Positions 16,814 to 25,721 of a stretch of DNA of 64,000 nt are shown here, piece by piece (positions within the stretch are counted from its first letter, which is position 1; each line of letters opens with the position of its first letter). Origin of the DNA: an uncultured Collinsella sp. Its GTDB lineage: Bacteria; Actinomycetota; Coriobacteriia; Coriobacteriales; Coriobacteriaceae. The notes below the pieces were generated by a model, which saw only the letters and a program-made list of their open reading frames with translations, ran no database searches and was not told the DNA's origin. The position numbers and the translations under genes were made by a program. The stretch lies in assembly GCA_902470695.1 (NCBI GenBank), contig CABRHH010000009.1:25189-89188 (forward strand), in the 5' to 3' direction.

Positions 16814-18325
16814 ATGCGTAACTTTGAGGGCGAGCCGAACATCAGGCGCGCAGCAATCTATCTGCGCATTTCACAGGAGCGGGCAGGCACGCGGACTTAC
16901 GCGAGCGATGCCATCGAGCGCCAGCGAGAGGACTGCGAATACACCTGCAAGTGGAACGGGTGGACCATTGTAGGGGAGTACGTCGACAAGGCAAAATCGG
17001 CGTTCGACATCAACGTGGAGAGGCCGGATTTTGAACGTATGCTTGAGGACTACCGAAAGGGGGAGTTCGACATCATCGTCGGATGGAAGCTCGATCGCGT
17101 GCTGAGGCGCGTGGGGTCCCTGGTCGACATGATTCGAGACGCGCCCGACGTGCGCATCTGCACGACCGATCTGGGAATCATCGACCTCACGACGCCTGAT
17201 GGGCGTCATCGCGCCATAGCAGCGGCGAACGAGGCCGAGTTTGAGAGCGCACGGAAGGGGGAGCGCGAGAGGCGGGCGAACATGCAGCATGCGATGCAGG
17301 GGCGCCCGAAGCGGGCCCCGAGGCGCTGCTTCGGCTACACAGACGCCCGCGAGGTCATCCCGGAGGAGGCGGCGGTCGTCCGTGAGCTGTATGCGGCCCG
17401 TGTCGCGGGATACCCAATAAACGACCTTCTGAGGGCGGTCAACGGAGAGGAGACGACGCACCCGCTTTCACGGCTGAAGAAGGCCGTCGCGGGACTTCCC
17501 GAGCCCCAGAGGTGGACGCGCACCCGTATGAGGTACTGTCTCGTGAATCCGAAATACGCGGGCTTCATCGCCCTCGTTCAGGAGCCCATATCGCAGGGGC
17601 CTAGGCGCCAGCGAACCGCGGCGACACTGGACAACCTCGTTCGCGATGACGAGGGGAGACTCGTGCGCGGCGACTGGGAACCCATCGTGGACGAGGCGAC
17701 GTGGCGCGAGTCGGCCAGGATGACCAGGCAGCATCTCAGGAAATCGAGTGGCAGGAAACGCCGGTACTTCGGCACGGGCATCTTCCGGTGCGGGGTGTGC
17801 GGTGCGCCCCTTTACGTCGCGAGCGGTTCGTACCGCTGCATGAAGAAGGGACATGTTTGCAGGCTGCGTGAGCCGATAGACGAGCTGGTGCTCGCGACCG
17901 TCCGCGAGCGTCTCGGCCGCAGCGACCTCGCGGCGCTGCTCCCACGCGTTGACTCGGTCCGCGCTGCCGAGATCACCGACGAGCTTAAAAAGTGCGATGC
18001 CGAACTCGCGCGCATACGTGACGACTACCGAGCGGGCTACATCGACGGCGCGTTTTACTCGGAGATGCACGGGGAGATAGAGGCTCGGCGCGAGAAGCTG
18101 GTCGAGGAACGCGGGAAAATGTCCGCCGACCCGACGGGCGGCCTGCTGACGTGCGACGACCCCGTTGCGGCGTTCGATGCGATAAAGGACGACCCCCTGC
18201 GGGTCAACCGCATCATCGACTACCTGATGACAGTGACCATCAGCCCACGGCATCGAGGCGAGAAACGCTCGAACGGTCGGAAGTTCGAGTATATCGGGAT
18301 AGACATCAAGTGGAAGGAGCATTGA
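16814..18325 (+). CDS. int: Large serine recombinase (site-specific integrase)
   Basis: A 503-residue protein. The N-terminal resolvase domain has AAIYLRIS with the catalytic Ser at about residue 20. A recombinase domain follows (about 165-300), then a zinc ribbon (CGVC...CMKKGHVC, about 325-347), then a coiled coil (about 375-440) and a C-terminal segment. This is the standard large serine integrase layout that recombines short attP/attB sites by Ser-linked cleavage. ATG 16814 follows AAGGAGGTG. It lies just inside attL, as usual, and overlaps the next small gene by TGATG. No recombination directionality factor could be recognised, though the small genes downstream are candidates. Confidence 0.95.
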   Translation: MRNFEGEPNIRRAAIYLRISQERAGTRTYASDAIERQREDCEYTCKWNGWTIVGEYVDKAKSAFDINVERPDFERMLEDYRKGEFDIIVGWKLDRVLRRVGSLVDMIRDAPDVRICTTDLGIIDLTTPDGRHRAIAAANEAEFESARKGERERRANMQHAMQGRPKRAPRRCFGYTDAREVIPEEAAVVRELYAARVAGYPINDLLRAVNGEETTHPLSRLKKAVAGLPEPQRWTRTRMRYCLVNPKYAGFIALVQEPISQGPRRQRTAATLDNLVRDDEGRLVRGDWEPIVDEATWRESARMTRQHLRKSSGRKRRYFGTGIFRCGVCGAPLYVASGSYRCMKKGHVCRLREPIDELVLATVRERLGRSDLAALLPRVDSVRAAEITDELKKCDAELARIRDDYRAGYIDGAFYSEMHGEIEARREKLVEERGKMSADPTGGLLTCDDPVAAFDAIKDDPLRVNRIIDYLMTVTISPRHRGEKRSNGRKFEYIGIDIKWKEH

Positions 18326-18489
18326 TGAGCGAGTCGGAGAAGCGGGAGATCCTGGCGATCCTCGAGAACGTCGCGAACACGAACAGCGAGGAGGAGCGCC
18401 AATCGTATGATCCGGCGTGGCTGGCCGGGTACGTGACCGGCCAGATTCATGCGGCGGAGATGCTGATCGAGCTGGAGCGCGGCGAATGA
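18325..18489 (+). CDS. Small DPAW-motif protein, copy 1
   Basis: A 54-residue acidic helical protein whose ATG overlaps the integrase stop (TGATG), implying coupled translation. Its C-terminal half, DPAWLAGYVTGQIHAAEMLIELE, matches that of the gene at 20364-20525 (shared pattern DPAW-x2-GYV-x-G-x3-AA-x4-ELE), so the element carries two paralogues. No known domain was recognised. Its position right after the integrase makes a regulatory or directionality-factor role conceivable, but there is no direct evidence. Confidence 0.7.
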   Translation: MSESEKREILAILENVANTNSEEERQSYDPAWLAGYVTGQIHAAEMLIELERGE

Positions 18490-18848
18490 CCCGGGACGAG
18501 GACACGCTCGTAACGGGAGAGGACTTCTACGGGCGTCTGGCAGACATGGGACTCGGGAAGCGCCAGGCCGTCTGGCGCCTGCTGTGCCACCTCGTCGACC
18601 ATGCGCCGCTCGACGAGGCGTGGCTCAAACGCCTGCTGTCGCTGGATGTGGCCCGAATGCACATCGATATGAGACGCCTCCTGTGCGCAACCCTCGCGTA
18701 CTCGCCTGCGGCGATGCGTCTGCTCACCCCGGAGCAGGCCCGGGCGCTCGGGGAGACGCCGCCCCCGAGGGACGGGGAGGCCCCGATAGAGCTTTCCGAG
18801 GCGCCCGTCGGCCTGCGTCGATACAGGGAGTGGGGCTTCATCATCTGA
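18486..18848 (+). CDS. Hypothetical protein
   Basis: A 120-residue protein starting in an ATGA overlap with the preceding stop. The middle is predicted helical (GKRQAVWRLLCHLVDHAPLDEAW), with the rest mixed and a proline-rich stretch near residue 95. It has no signal peptide or membrane segment. The family is not recognised. Its tight coupling to the integrase and the DPAW gene indicates a real gene in the same transcript. Confidence 0.6.
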   Translation: MTRDEDTLVTGEDFYGRLADMGLGKRQAVWRLLCHLVDHAPLDEAWLKRLLSLDVARMHIDMRRLLCATLAYSPAAMRLLTPEQARALGETPPPRDGEAPIELSEAPVGLRRYREWGFII

Positions 18849-18926
18849 GCGCGGCGCCCCGCCGCGCTCACGGACACCCTCCCGACAGGGGGCGGAAGCC
18901 CCGCGATCCGACGGAGGGAGAAGAGC

Positions 18927-19319
18927 ATGCGGAGGGGAGCAAGGGCGATCGCGCTGCGCGCGACGACGGCGGCGGAGCAGGTCGCCGCGACGGCGCTCGC
19001 CATGGGAGGACTCGACGTGAGCCCGAGGGCGTACCGCCCGGCCGCGACCGGGGCGCTGGGCGCCGCCATCATCGTCAGGGGCGCCTCGACGCCGTGGACC
19101 GTCGCGGCGGTCGAGGAGGAGCGCGGCGACGGGCTCGCCGAGGCCCGGGCCGAGGGGAGGGCGCGGGCCATCGCCCGCCTCTTCTGCGCGGAGTTCCGCA
19201 CCCCGCCCCACACCGTGAGCGCGGACGCGGTCACGGTCGAGTTCACCGGCGCCTCGACGGCGGCGGTCTCGCGCAGGGCGGGAGTCTGGTTCGACGACGA
19301 GGCGGAGGGGGCTGCCTGA
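18927..19319 (+). CDS. Hypothetical Ala-rich protein
   Basis: A 130-residue protein, very Ala/Arg/Glu-rich. ATG 18927 follows GGAGGGAG. The central helix (GLAEARAEGRARAIARLFC) and ending (FDDEAEGAA) are hydrophilic, with no membrane segment. The family is not recognised. Its stop overlaps the next start (TGATG), which supports coding. The extreme GC bias makes long frames common here, so confidence rests mainly on the ribosome site and coupling. Confidence 0.55.
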   Translation: MRRGARAIALRATTAAEQVAATALAMGGLDVSPRAYRPAATGALGAAIIVRGASTPWTVAAVEEERGDGLAEARAEGRARAIARLFCAEFRTPPHTVSADAVTVEFTGASTAAVSRRAGVWFDDEAEGAA

Positions 19320-19999
19320 TGGGAAACCGAGCGATCATCACAACCAAGAAGCGAGACCTGGGCGTCTACCTGCACTGGAACGGGGGCAGGGACTCCGTCG
19401 GGGCGTTCCTCGAGTACTGCGAGCTGAGGGGCTTCCGCGCACCGGACGGCGACACCTACGGCTGGGCGAGGCTCTGCCAGGTCATCTGCAACTACATGGG
19501 CGCCGAGGGGCTCTCCGTGGGCATCTCGCGCTACGAGGGCGACGCGCGCATGGACCCCGGCGACAACGGCATCTACGTCATCGAGGGGTGGCGCATCGCC
19601 TGCCGCCTGACGACGGAGTACGGCCCCGGCTGGGAGCCGGCGGGGATGCGGGAGGTCCGCCCCGAGGAGGAGCAGGACGTGTACCCCCGCGCCGAGATGC
19701 TGCGCGACATCGACGCCGCCCAGCCCGAGGACCAGAGGCTCGGGGCCTACCTCGACGCCGAGGAGGTGCCCGCCTCCGGGGTCGTCCCGGGCGACGAGGT
19801 GTTCATGCGGCGGGTCGACGGGCGCTTCGAGGCGTACCCGGTGGCCGGCGTCGGCGACGGCCGCGTCGTGAACGGGCTCGACACTTCGGGCGTGCCCTAC
19901 GTGGCGATGTACGGGGCCGACGACGCCGGCTGGTCGGGCAACATCAACAACTACCTGCTCACGCCGACGGTGCGCAGGGTGCCGGTCCGCGCGATCTAG
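19319..19999 (+). CDS. Hypothetical protein of the mobile element
   Basis: A 226-residue soluble protein starting MGNRAIITTKKRDLGVYLHWNG. The start overlaps the previous stop. The opening resembles small proteins of mobile elements that handle Gly/Trp-rich globular folds, followed by conserved-looking motifs (YGWARLCQVICNYMG, GYNIYVIEGW-like). The residue mix of aromatic, Asp and Gly is that of a real folded protein. No catalytic motif is recognised. It lies in the block of unknown genes between integrase and regulator. Confidence 0.7.
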   Translation: MGNRAIITTKKRDLGVYLHWNGGRDSVGAFLEYCELRGFRAPDGDTYGWARLCQVICNYMGAEGLSVGISRYEGDARMDPGDNGIYVIEGWRIACRLTTEYGPGWEPAGMREVRPEEEQDVYPRAEMLRDIDAAQPEDQRLGAYLDAEEVPASGVVPGDEVFMRRVDGRFEAYPVAGVGDGRVVNGLDTSGVPYVAMYGADDAGWSGNINNYLLTPTVRRVPVRAI

Positions 20000-20016
20000 G
20001 GAGGAGGCCGACAGCT

Positions 20017-20364
20017 GTGCTGGAAGACGGGAAGGCGGGGCCCATAGGCCGCGACACCATGGACGGAATCCTGGCGGTGACGGGCGAGCTGAGGGCGCGC
20101 GTGCGGCGGGCCTTCGAGCCGTTCGAGGGCGTCTACCGGATCGACGACCTCGGCGAGTACGTCTCCGAGGACGACTGGCGCGAGGTCTGGGGCGGACGCC
20201 CGGCATGGCACGAGAAGGCGTGGATGCTCGCGGACAACGGGCGGTGGTCGGCGGCCGAGGTCGCGGCGATGTCCCCGGAGGAGATCGAGGCGGCCTACGG
20301 CGACCCGGCGTTCGAGCCCGAGGTGGCCTTCTACACCGAGGCCGACGAGAAGGGAGAGCTGTGA
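20017..20364 (+). CDS. Hypothetical protein
   Basis: A 115-residue acidic protein. GTG 20017 follows GGGAGGAGG (19999-20007). It contains the Trp-rich segment DDWREVWGGRPAWHEKAW, then SAAEVAAMSPEEIEAAYGD, which looks like a helix-turn-helix or four-helix fold but matches no family I can name. Its stop overlaps the start of the DPAW copy 2 gene. No membrane segment is seen. Confidence 0.6.
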   Translation: MLEDGKAGPIGRDTMDGILAVTGELRARVRRAFEPFEGVYRIDDLGEYVSEDDWREVWGGRPAWHEKAWMLADNGRWSAAEVAAMSPEEIEAAYGDPAFEPEVAFYTEADEKGEL

Positions 20365-20525
20365 TGGAAGCGGAAGCGGGAAAGCGCCTCGCCCGGGCGC
20401 TCCTCGAGGAGCTGGCGGCGGTCGCCTCGGACGACTCGAGCGACCCCGCATGGGTGCGGGGGTACGTCGCCGGGATCGCGAACGCGGCGAAGATCGCGCT
20501 CGAGCTCGAGGACGAGGCGGGTTAG
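20364..20525 (+). CDS. Small DPAW-motif protein, copy 2
   Basis: A 53-residue protein, paralogue of the product of 18325-18489: both end with DPAW-x2-GYV-x-G-x3-AA-x4-ELE. It starts in an overlap with the previous stop and overlaps, tail to tail by 4 bases, the converging XRE regulator gene. Function is unknown; duplication within one element suggests a role tied to the gene block that it closes. Confidence 0.65.
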   Translation: MEAEAGKRLARALLEELAAVASDDSSDPAWVRGYVAGIANAAKIALELEDEAG

Positions 20526-20737
20526 AAGTCGACGAGGTCGCGCACCCTCACGCCAAGGGAGTCCGCGATGACGCACAGGATGTCGAAGCCGACGCTCACG
20601 CGACCGGTCTCGATCTCCCATAGATAGTTGTGCGAGGTCCCAACCATAGCGGCGAACTGGCGCATCGAGTGTCCGGCCTCGATGCGCCTCGCCTTGATGT
20701 TCCTGCCGAGCCTCAGGCGGCGCTCCTTCTTTTCCAT
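20522..20737 (-). CDS. XRE/Cro-CI-type helix-turn-helix regulator
   Basis: A 71-residue single-domain repressor type. Helix-turn-helix residues about 23-50 (HSMRQFAAMVGTSHNYLWEIETG) have the classic Q...A...G.S...-.IE.G pattern. It is transcribed leftward, away from the large surface-protein gene. The perfect palindrome at 20799-20816 and a half site at 20770-20779 lie between the two starts, so it likely represses itself and the surface protein. The start at 20737 has a weak ribosome site. It ends in a 4-base convergent overlap with the gene on the other strand. Confidence 0.88.
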   Translation of the reverse strand: MEKKERRLRLGRNIKARRIEAGHSMRQFAAMVGTSHNYLWEIETGRVSVGFDILCVIADSLGVRVRDLVDF

Positions 20738-20769
20738 TTCCCGAGCGTAACCGCTTGAAACAGCCCGCC

Positions 20770-20816
20770 GGTTCGCTATCATTAACCATGTACTATTAGG
20801 TTCGCTATAGCGAACC
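20770..20816. promoter_or_regulatory. Operator region for the XRE regulator
   Basis: GGTTCGCTATAGCGAACC at 20799-20816 is a perfect 18-base palindrome, and its half GGTTCGCTAT is repeated at 20770-20779 in the same orientation. The sites sit in the 102-base divergent gap between the regulator (start 20737) and the surface protein (start 20840). TACTAT at 20791-20796 could be a rightward -10 box overlapped by the sites. Confidence 0.75.
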
Positions 20817-20839
20817 ACAAGCGAGGGAGAGAGAGCCGG

Positions 20840-23800
20840 ATGGGAAAGTACCAACCGAGGCACATGGCGCCCAAGGCGCAGAGGGGAGTCGATATGAACA
20901 AACTGGGGAGCCGCGCCCTCGTAGGCGCGCTGACCGTCGCGATGGTGGCGCCGAGCGCGCTCGCGCCCGTCTCGCAGGCGGTGGCGGCTGAGGCGCCCGC
21001 GATCGAGCGCGTCACCGTCGACACGAGCTTCAGTAGCGCCGCCCAGCGCATCATCAAGGGCGAGGGCCGCATGACGGCAGAGGAGCTCAAGGCCGCGATC
21101 GATGAGGCCGCGAAGGCCCTTGATGCGGCAAAGGCCGACGCCGCACGCGCCGAGGGCGCGGACGCCCGGCAGGCGACGGTCGTCGCGAACGCGAAGCAGT
21201 CCTACGACGGCGCCTCCGCTGCCGCGAGCCAGGCCGACGCCGCGAAGGTCGCCGAGCTCGAGCGCCAGATCGAGGCGCTCAACGCCGAGCTCGCCGCTGC
21301 GCAGCAGAAGGTCGAGGACCTGAACAAGCAGTCCTCGGATGCGAGCACCGCGCTCGAGGGCCTCGAGGCCGACAAGGTGGCGGCCGAGAAGGACCAGACG
21401 CAAGCGCAGACCGCGCTCGATGAGGCCAACGAGGCGCTCAAGGAGGCGCAAGAGGCCCTCGACGCGCTCGGCGAGAACCCGACCGCGGACGAGCAGGCCG
21501 CCTACGACGCCGCGAAGAAGGCCTACGACGAGGCCGTCGCGGACCAGCAGGCCAAGCAGCAGGCCGCCGACGAGGCGAAGGCCGCGCTCGATCAGCTCAA
21601 CGCCGAGCTGGCCTCCAAGCAGGGCGAGCTCGCGACCGCACAGAACGACCTCGCGGGCAAGCAGGCCGAGAAGCAGCAGGCCGACGAGGAGCTCGCGACC
21701 GCGAAGGCGAACTATGCCGCCACCGTCGAGGCCATCAAGGGCGAGCTCGTCGCCGAGGCGAAGGCCGCGCTCGAGGCCGCGACTACCGAGCAGGCGAACG
21801 CCCAGGCCGCCTACGACGCCGTCAAGGACGGCGAGGACGAGGGGGCCATCGCGAGCGCCAAGGCCGCGCTCGACGCCGCCAACGAGAAGCTGGGCGCAGC
21901 CCAGACGGCCTACGATACGGCCGTCGCCACCGCCGGCGCCGAGGCCGAGGCCGAGGCAAGTGCGGCTATCCAGGAGAAGCAGACCGCTGCCGATAACGCC
22001 GCGGCCGCGCTCGCCGAGGTCGAGAACAAGATCGCCACGCTCCCCGGCCAGATCGATGGCATCGACGCCCAGATCGCGTCCGAGCAGGCCAAGGTCACCG
22101 AGGCGCAGGACGCGCTCGATGCCGCGAACGGCCTCGTGAACCAGAAGCAGGAGGCCTTCGATATCGCCGCGGCTGCGCTTGAGGACCTCGCCGAGGCCCA
22201 GCGCCAGTGGGACGAGAAGGCCGCGCCGCTCCAGGAGGCCGTCGAGACGGCCAAGCAGGGCGTCGCCGATGCCGAGGACGCGCTCGATACGGCCCAGAAG
22301 AAGGTCGCCGACCTCGACGGCCAGATCAAGGCCAAGCAGGCCGAGATCGATCGTGTACAGGATATGATCGACCATGGCACTACTCAGATGATCGATGACT
22401 TCGGCGACTTCCTCACTTGGGCGGATGCTAATGGATACCTCGAGGACGATTACCTAGGCACAACTGAACTTGACCTACTTCAAGGATGGGATTCATCCGA
22501 CCACGACGGCTTTATCTCTAATTTCGGCTATGTGATGTCCGGTGAGAATCCCGCAAACTACCCACATTGCGGTGTGAGCTTCGAAGATGCCGACTTCATT
22601 CAGTGGTACACCCACATGGGTGATAAGAACGATGCGAGTTCCCTAACCAACGTTCTCAAAGCGCTCGACTCCATCGATGCCGCGAATGAGCTGCGTGAGG
22701 AGGCCGGGCTCGAACCGCTCAAGGTGACCTATCTCATGACCGCCGTGTCAATCCTCAACGCGAACTGGTCGAAATATCACTTTGATCAGACTCATGAACT
22801 TGAACATGCGCAGACCGTCATCGCGAACACCCCGAGCAACAAACTTCCGAACGGCATGAACGTAGCGGAAAACCTTGCATATGGGAGCAACGATCCCGTC
22901 TCGCTCTGGGCATCCGAGAAAGACGACTGGGAGAAGTTCTGCCAAGAGACCTACGGCACGGTACCGGCAGCAGCGGATACCTACGACTTCTATCGCGAGC
23001 ATCGCAGCGACCCCGCCATGCAGCAGGCATTCGCCACGTGCGGGCATTACATCAATTTGATGAGCGACCGATACGAGGTCACCGGAGCGGCCTATACGAA
23101 AGGCATGTCGAGTCAGGTCTACAATTGGGAAAATAACATCGCCACCAATAAGTTCTATGGCATGGGCCTCGACGCTGACGCCTATGACAAACATCGTTTC
23201 ACCACGGATCAATTCCGCGACCTCATCGAGCTCGCAATGAATAGCGGCATCAGCGCCACAGCTGACAATGGCTCTCTCGTCGAGCAGCTCGAGCAGCTGA
23301 AGTCCCAGCTCGCCGAGCTCGAGCAGCAGAAGACCGCGGCCGAGGGCGAGGTGGCTGATGCCCAGAGCGGCGTCACGTCTGCCAACGAGACCCTTACGCA
23401 AGCGAACAACAACCTTGCCGCAATCGGCGCGCGCCCGACCGAGGACGGCCTGCAGGCCGCCTACGACAAGGCCGAGCAGGAGCTGAACGACGCCAAGCAG
23501 GCCCAGTCCGACGCCAAGGAGAACCTGACCAACGTCACCTCCGAGGTGAATCAGAAGGTCAGCGAACTTAACGGCCAAAAGTCCGAGCTCGAGGGCCAGC
23601 TCACCGACGCCCGGAATCAGCTCGAGGGCCTGCGCGACGCCTCCGAGGAGGCCGCGCGTCAGCTCGAGGAGACGAAGGCCTCCTACAAGAGCCTCACCGA
23701 CGCCGCCACGGCGCTCGATGCCGCCCAGGCCAATGCGGCCGAGGCGGACGACGCCTACGACAAGGCGAACGCGCTCGTGGACGACCTCAACACCCAGATC

Positions 23801-24643
23801 GAGGCCCTGAACACCCAGGTCGAGGCCGCCGAGGCCGACTACGACCAGAAGAAGGCCGCAGCGGAGGCCGCCGGCCCCACCGAGGAGCAGACCGAGGCGC
23901 TCGACGACGCCGAGGCCGCACTTGCCGCCAAGAGGCAGCAGGTCGCCCAGCTTGAGCGCGACCGCGATGCGGCAAAGCAGACGGCCGACGGGGCCGCGGC
24001 GGCCAAGGCCGAGGTCGACGCCCTCGTGGACGCCATCATGGCCGACATCGAGGAGCAGACGGGCATCAAGCAGGCCGCCGAGGCCGCGCTTCCGCAAGCC
24101 CAGGCCAAGGCCGACGCGTGGGCTGCCGCGCTGCCGGACGCCGACGCGGCAAAGGACGCCGTCCTGAACGGCGGCACCTCCGACGACGCGGACGTGAAGG
24201 CCGCGCTCGATGCGGCGCACCTCGCCTACGAGGAGAAGGCCGTGCTCGCCGAGATGGCCGCCGACCGCCTCGCGGAGGCGAAGGCAGCCTACGAGGCCGC
24301 GCTCAAGGACAAGGACGCCACCGCAGCCGAGCTCGCCGAGAAGAAGGCGGCGCTCGCCGACGCGCAGGCAGCCTACGACGAGCTCGTGGCGCTGCTGCCC
24401 GAAAAGAAGCCCGAGCAGCCCGAGGTCACGCCCGGTGCGCCCGGGCAGGGCACGGAGCAGGGCGGCATGACCCAGGCCGGCTACGGCGTGGCCGCGCCCG
24501 AGGTCACGGCCAAGGCCGCGCAGTCCGGCGACGACCTGCCGCAGACGGGCGACGCGACGGGCGCCATGATCGCGGGCGTCGTGCTCGCGGGCATGGCCGC
24601 GATGGGCGCGGGCGCGCACTTCCGTCGCAGGAACCAACTGTAA
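20840..24643 (+). CDS. LPXTG-anchored coiled-coil surface protein with CAP domain
   Basis: A 1267-residue cell-wall protein. It has a signal peptide (hydrophobic core LVGALTVAMVAPSALA, cleavage near AVAAEA), an Ala/Glu/Lys-rich coiled coil (about 75-510), a CAP/SCP-like domain (about 515-810, with NVAENLAYG and GHYINLMS) and a second coiled coil (about 810-1190). A Pro-rich linker, LPQTG (about 1233), a hydrophobic span and RRR tail follow. Such proteins are sortase substrates held on the envelope, often adhesins. ATG 20840 gives an 18-residue basic extension; ATG 20894 behind GAGGGGAG is equally plausible. The CAP part has much lower GC than the coils, suggesting a domain inserted by recombination. 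Expression is probably controlled by the divergent XRE regulator. Confidence 0.9.
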   Translation: MGKYQPRHMAPKAQRGVDMNKLGSRALVGALTVAMVAPSALAPVSQAVAAEAPAIERVTVDTSFSSAAQRIIKGEGRMTAEELKAAIDEAAKALDAAKADAARAEGADARQATVVANAKQSYDGASAAASQADAAKVAELERQIEALNAELAAAQQKVEDLNKQSSDASTALEGLEADKVAAEKDQTQAQTALDEANEALKEAQEALDALGENPTADEQAAYDAAKKAYDEAVADQQAKQQAADEAKAALDQLNAELASKQGELATAQNDLAGKQAEKQQADEELATAKANYAATVEAIKGELVAEAKAALEAATTEQANAQAAYDAVKDGEDEGAIASAKAALDAANEKLGAAQTAYDTAVATAGAEAEAEASAAIQEKQTAADNAAAALAEVENKIATLPGQIDGIDAQIASEQAKVTEAQDALDAANGLVNQKQEAFDIAAAALEDLAEAQRQWDEKAAPLQEAVETAKQGVADAEDALDTAQKKVADLDGQIKAKQAEIDRVQDMIDHGTTQMIDDFGDFLTWADANGYLEDDYLGTTELDLLQGWDSSDHDGFISNFGYVMSGENPANYPHCGVSFEDADFIQWYTHMGDKNDASSLTNVLKALDSIDAANELREEAGLEPLKVTYLMTAVSILNANWSKYHFDQTHELEHAQTVIANTPSNKLPNGMNVAENLAYGSNDPVSLWASEKDDWEKFCQETYGTVPAAADTYDFYREHRSDPAMQQAFATCGHYINLMSDRYEVTGAAYTKGMSSQVYNWENNIATNKFYGMGLDADAYDKHRFTTDQFRDLIELAMNSGISATADNGSLVEQLEQLKSQLAELEQQKTAAEGEVADAQSGVTSANETLTQANNNLAAIGARPTEDGLQAAYDKAEQELNDAKQAQSDAKENLTNVTSEVNQKVSELNGQKSELEGQLTDARNQLEGLRDASEEAARQLEETKASYKSLTDAATALDAAQANAAEADDAYDKANALVDDLNTQIEALNTQVEAAEADYDQKKAAAEAAGPTEEQTEALDDAEAALAAKRQQVAQLERDRDAAKQTADGAAAAKAEVDALVDAIMADIEEQTGIKQAAEAALPQAQAKADAWAAALPDADAAKDAVLNGGTSDDADVKAALDAAHLAYEEKAVLAEMAADRLAEAKAAYEAALKDKDATAAELAEKKAALADAQAAYDELVALLPEKKPEQPEVTPGAPGQGTEQGGMTQAGYGVAAPEVTAKAAQSGDDLPQTGDATGAMIAGVVLAGMAAMGAGAHFRRRNQL

Positions 24644-24659
24644 AGACATCCGATTCCGA

Positions 24660-24686
24660 GGGGCCCGCCCATGCGCCGGGCCCCTT
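24660..24686 (+). terminator. Terminator-like hairpin after the LPXTG gene
   Basis: GGGGCCCG (24660-24667) pairs perfectly with CGGGCCCC (24677-24684). Only two T follow, so termination may be partial and allow read-through into the next gene. Confidence 0.5.
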
Positions 24687-24707
24687 ACCAACTTGAAAGG
24701 AGGCAGT

Positions 24708-25721
24708 ATGTTCTGTCCCAAATGCGGAAAGAAGGCCCCGGAAGGCTCCTCGTTCTGCCCGTCTTGCGGCTCGCCCCTCACCGAGAAGGAGTCGACCGTC
24801 AACGTGGAATCCACGCCGGACGATTCATCGGAGCCCAGTCTCGCACCCGCTCCCATGAAGAAAAAGCGATCGAAGAGGCCGCTCATCGCGGCAGTCGCCA
24901 TCGCGCTCGTCGCGGTGGGCGGCTTCATGTGCATCCGCGCGCTCGCGGCACCCAAGGAGGACCCCCATGTCACCAAGCAGGCCGAATCGGGCGTCGAGGA
25001 GGAAGCGTACGAGGACCTCGAGGTGAGCGGGATCAAGGCCGACGACGAGGAGGGCCTCGGCCGCTGCGTGAAGCTCACCGTCACCAACAACACCGACGAA
25101 ATCGCGCGGAACGTCGAGATCACGGCGACGGGCGATTTCGAGATCGTCGACGAGTACGGCGACAAGGACAAGACGCAACTCGAGATGAAGCTCTCCTGCT
25201 GGTCGCCAGGTTACGGCACGGGCGGGACCATCGCCTACCTGATGCCGGGCGAGAACGAGGTCGTGCTGCTCGCCGAGAAAGGGGACGGCACGGTGGCTTC
25301 CTACACGCCCGAAAACGGTGACGAGCAGAAGTTCGGCCTCGAGGATGCAAGCGACATCGAGATTGAGACCGGCGTCTGGGAGCAGCTCGAGCAGAACTAC
25401 GACATCCTCACCCCGGAGGAGTGCGACCTCACCATCGACATCGCGCCGGACGGGAAGCTGAGCGGGACTATCACGAACAACACCGAGGACAGGTGGCGCA
25501 AAGCCGAGGTCTTCCTGCGCGCGGAGGACGGGAACGGCGGCCCGGGCGGAGCCCTTCTGAAAATGGGGAGCGACGACTTGGGGACGTCGTTCAGCTACGC
25601 CGACGTCTACGCGGAGTACGTGAAGCCGGGGGCCACCGTCGACCTCGTATCGGAGGTCGGGGCAAGAAGCGAGGCGCCGCGAGCCGAGGCGATATACGTC
25701 CTCGTGGAGAAGGACGTCTAG
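24708..25721 (+). CDS. Zinc-ribbon membrane protein with extracellular domain
   Basis: A 337-residue protein. An N-terminal zinc ribbon (CPKCGKK...CPSCGSP, residues 3-22) is followed by a charged linker, a membrane span (about 57-78) and an extracytoplasmic part. That part has two similar beta-rich stretches (LTVTNNTDEIARNVE and TITNNTEDRWRKAEV, FxLYD-like). ATG 24708 follows AAAGGAGG. Such zinc-ribbon proteins are common in Gram-positive gut bacteria and thought to be envelope-associated; function is unknown. It lies between two surface/lipoprotein genes, in what looks like an exported-protein cargo block. Confidence 0.82.
   Translation: MFCPKCGKKAPEGSSFCPSCGSPLTEKESTVNVESTPDDSSEPSLAPAPMKKKRSKRPLIAAVAIALVAVGGFMCIRALAAPKEDPHVTKQAESGVEEEAYEDLEVSGIKADDEEGLGRCVKLTVTNNTDEIARNVEITATGDFEIVDEYGDKDKTQLEMKLSCWSPGYGTGGTIAYLMPGENEVVLLAEKGDGTVASYTPENGDEQKFGLEDASDIEIETGVWEQLEQNYDILTPEECDLTIDIAPDGKLSGTITNNTEDRWRKAEVFLRAEDGNGGPGGALLKMGSDDLGTSFSYADVYAEYVKPGATVDLVSEVGARSEAPRAEAIYVLVEKDV

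Noticed and set aside
22748..25171. An 807-codon minus-strand frame opposite the LPXTG gene
   Set aside because: Mirror of the Ala/Glu codon pattern of the coiled coils; no start signal or domain.
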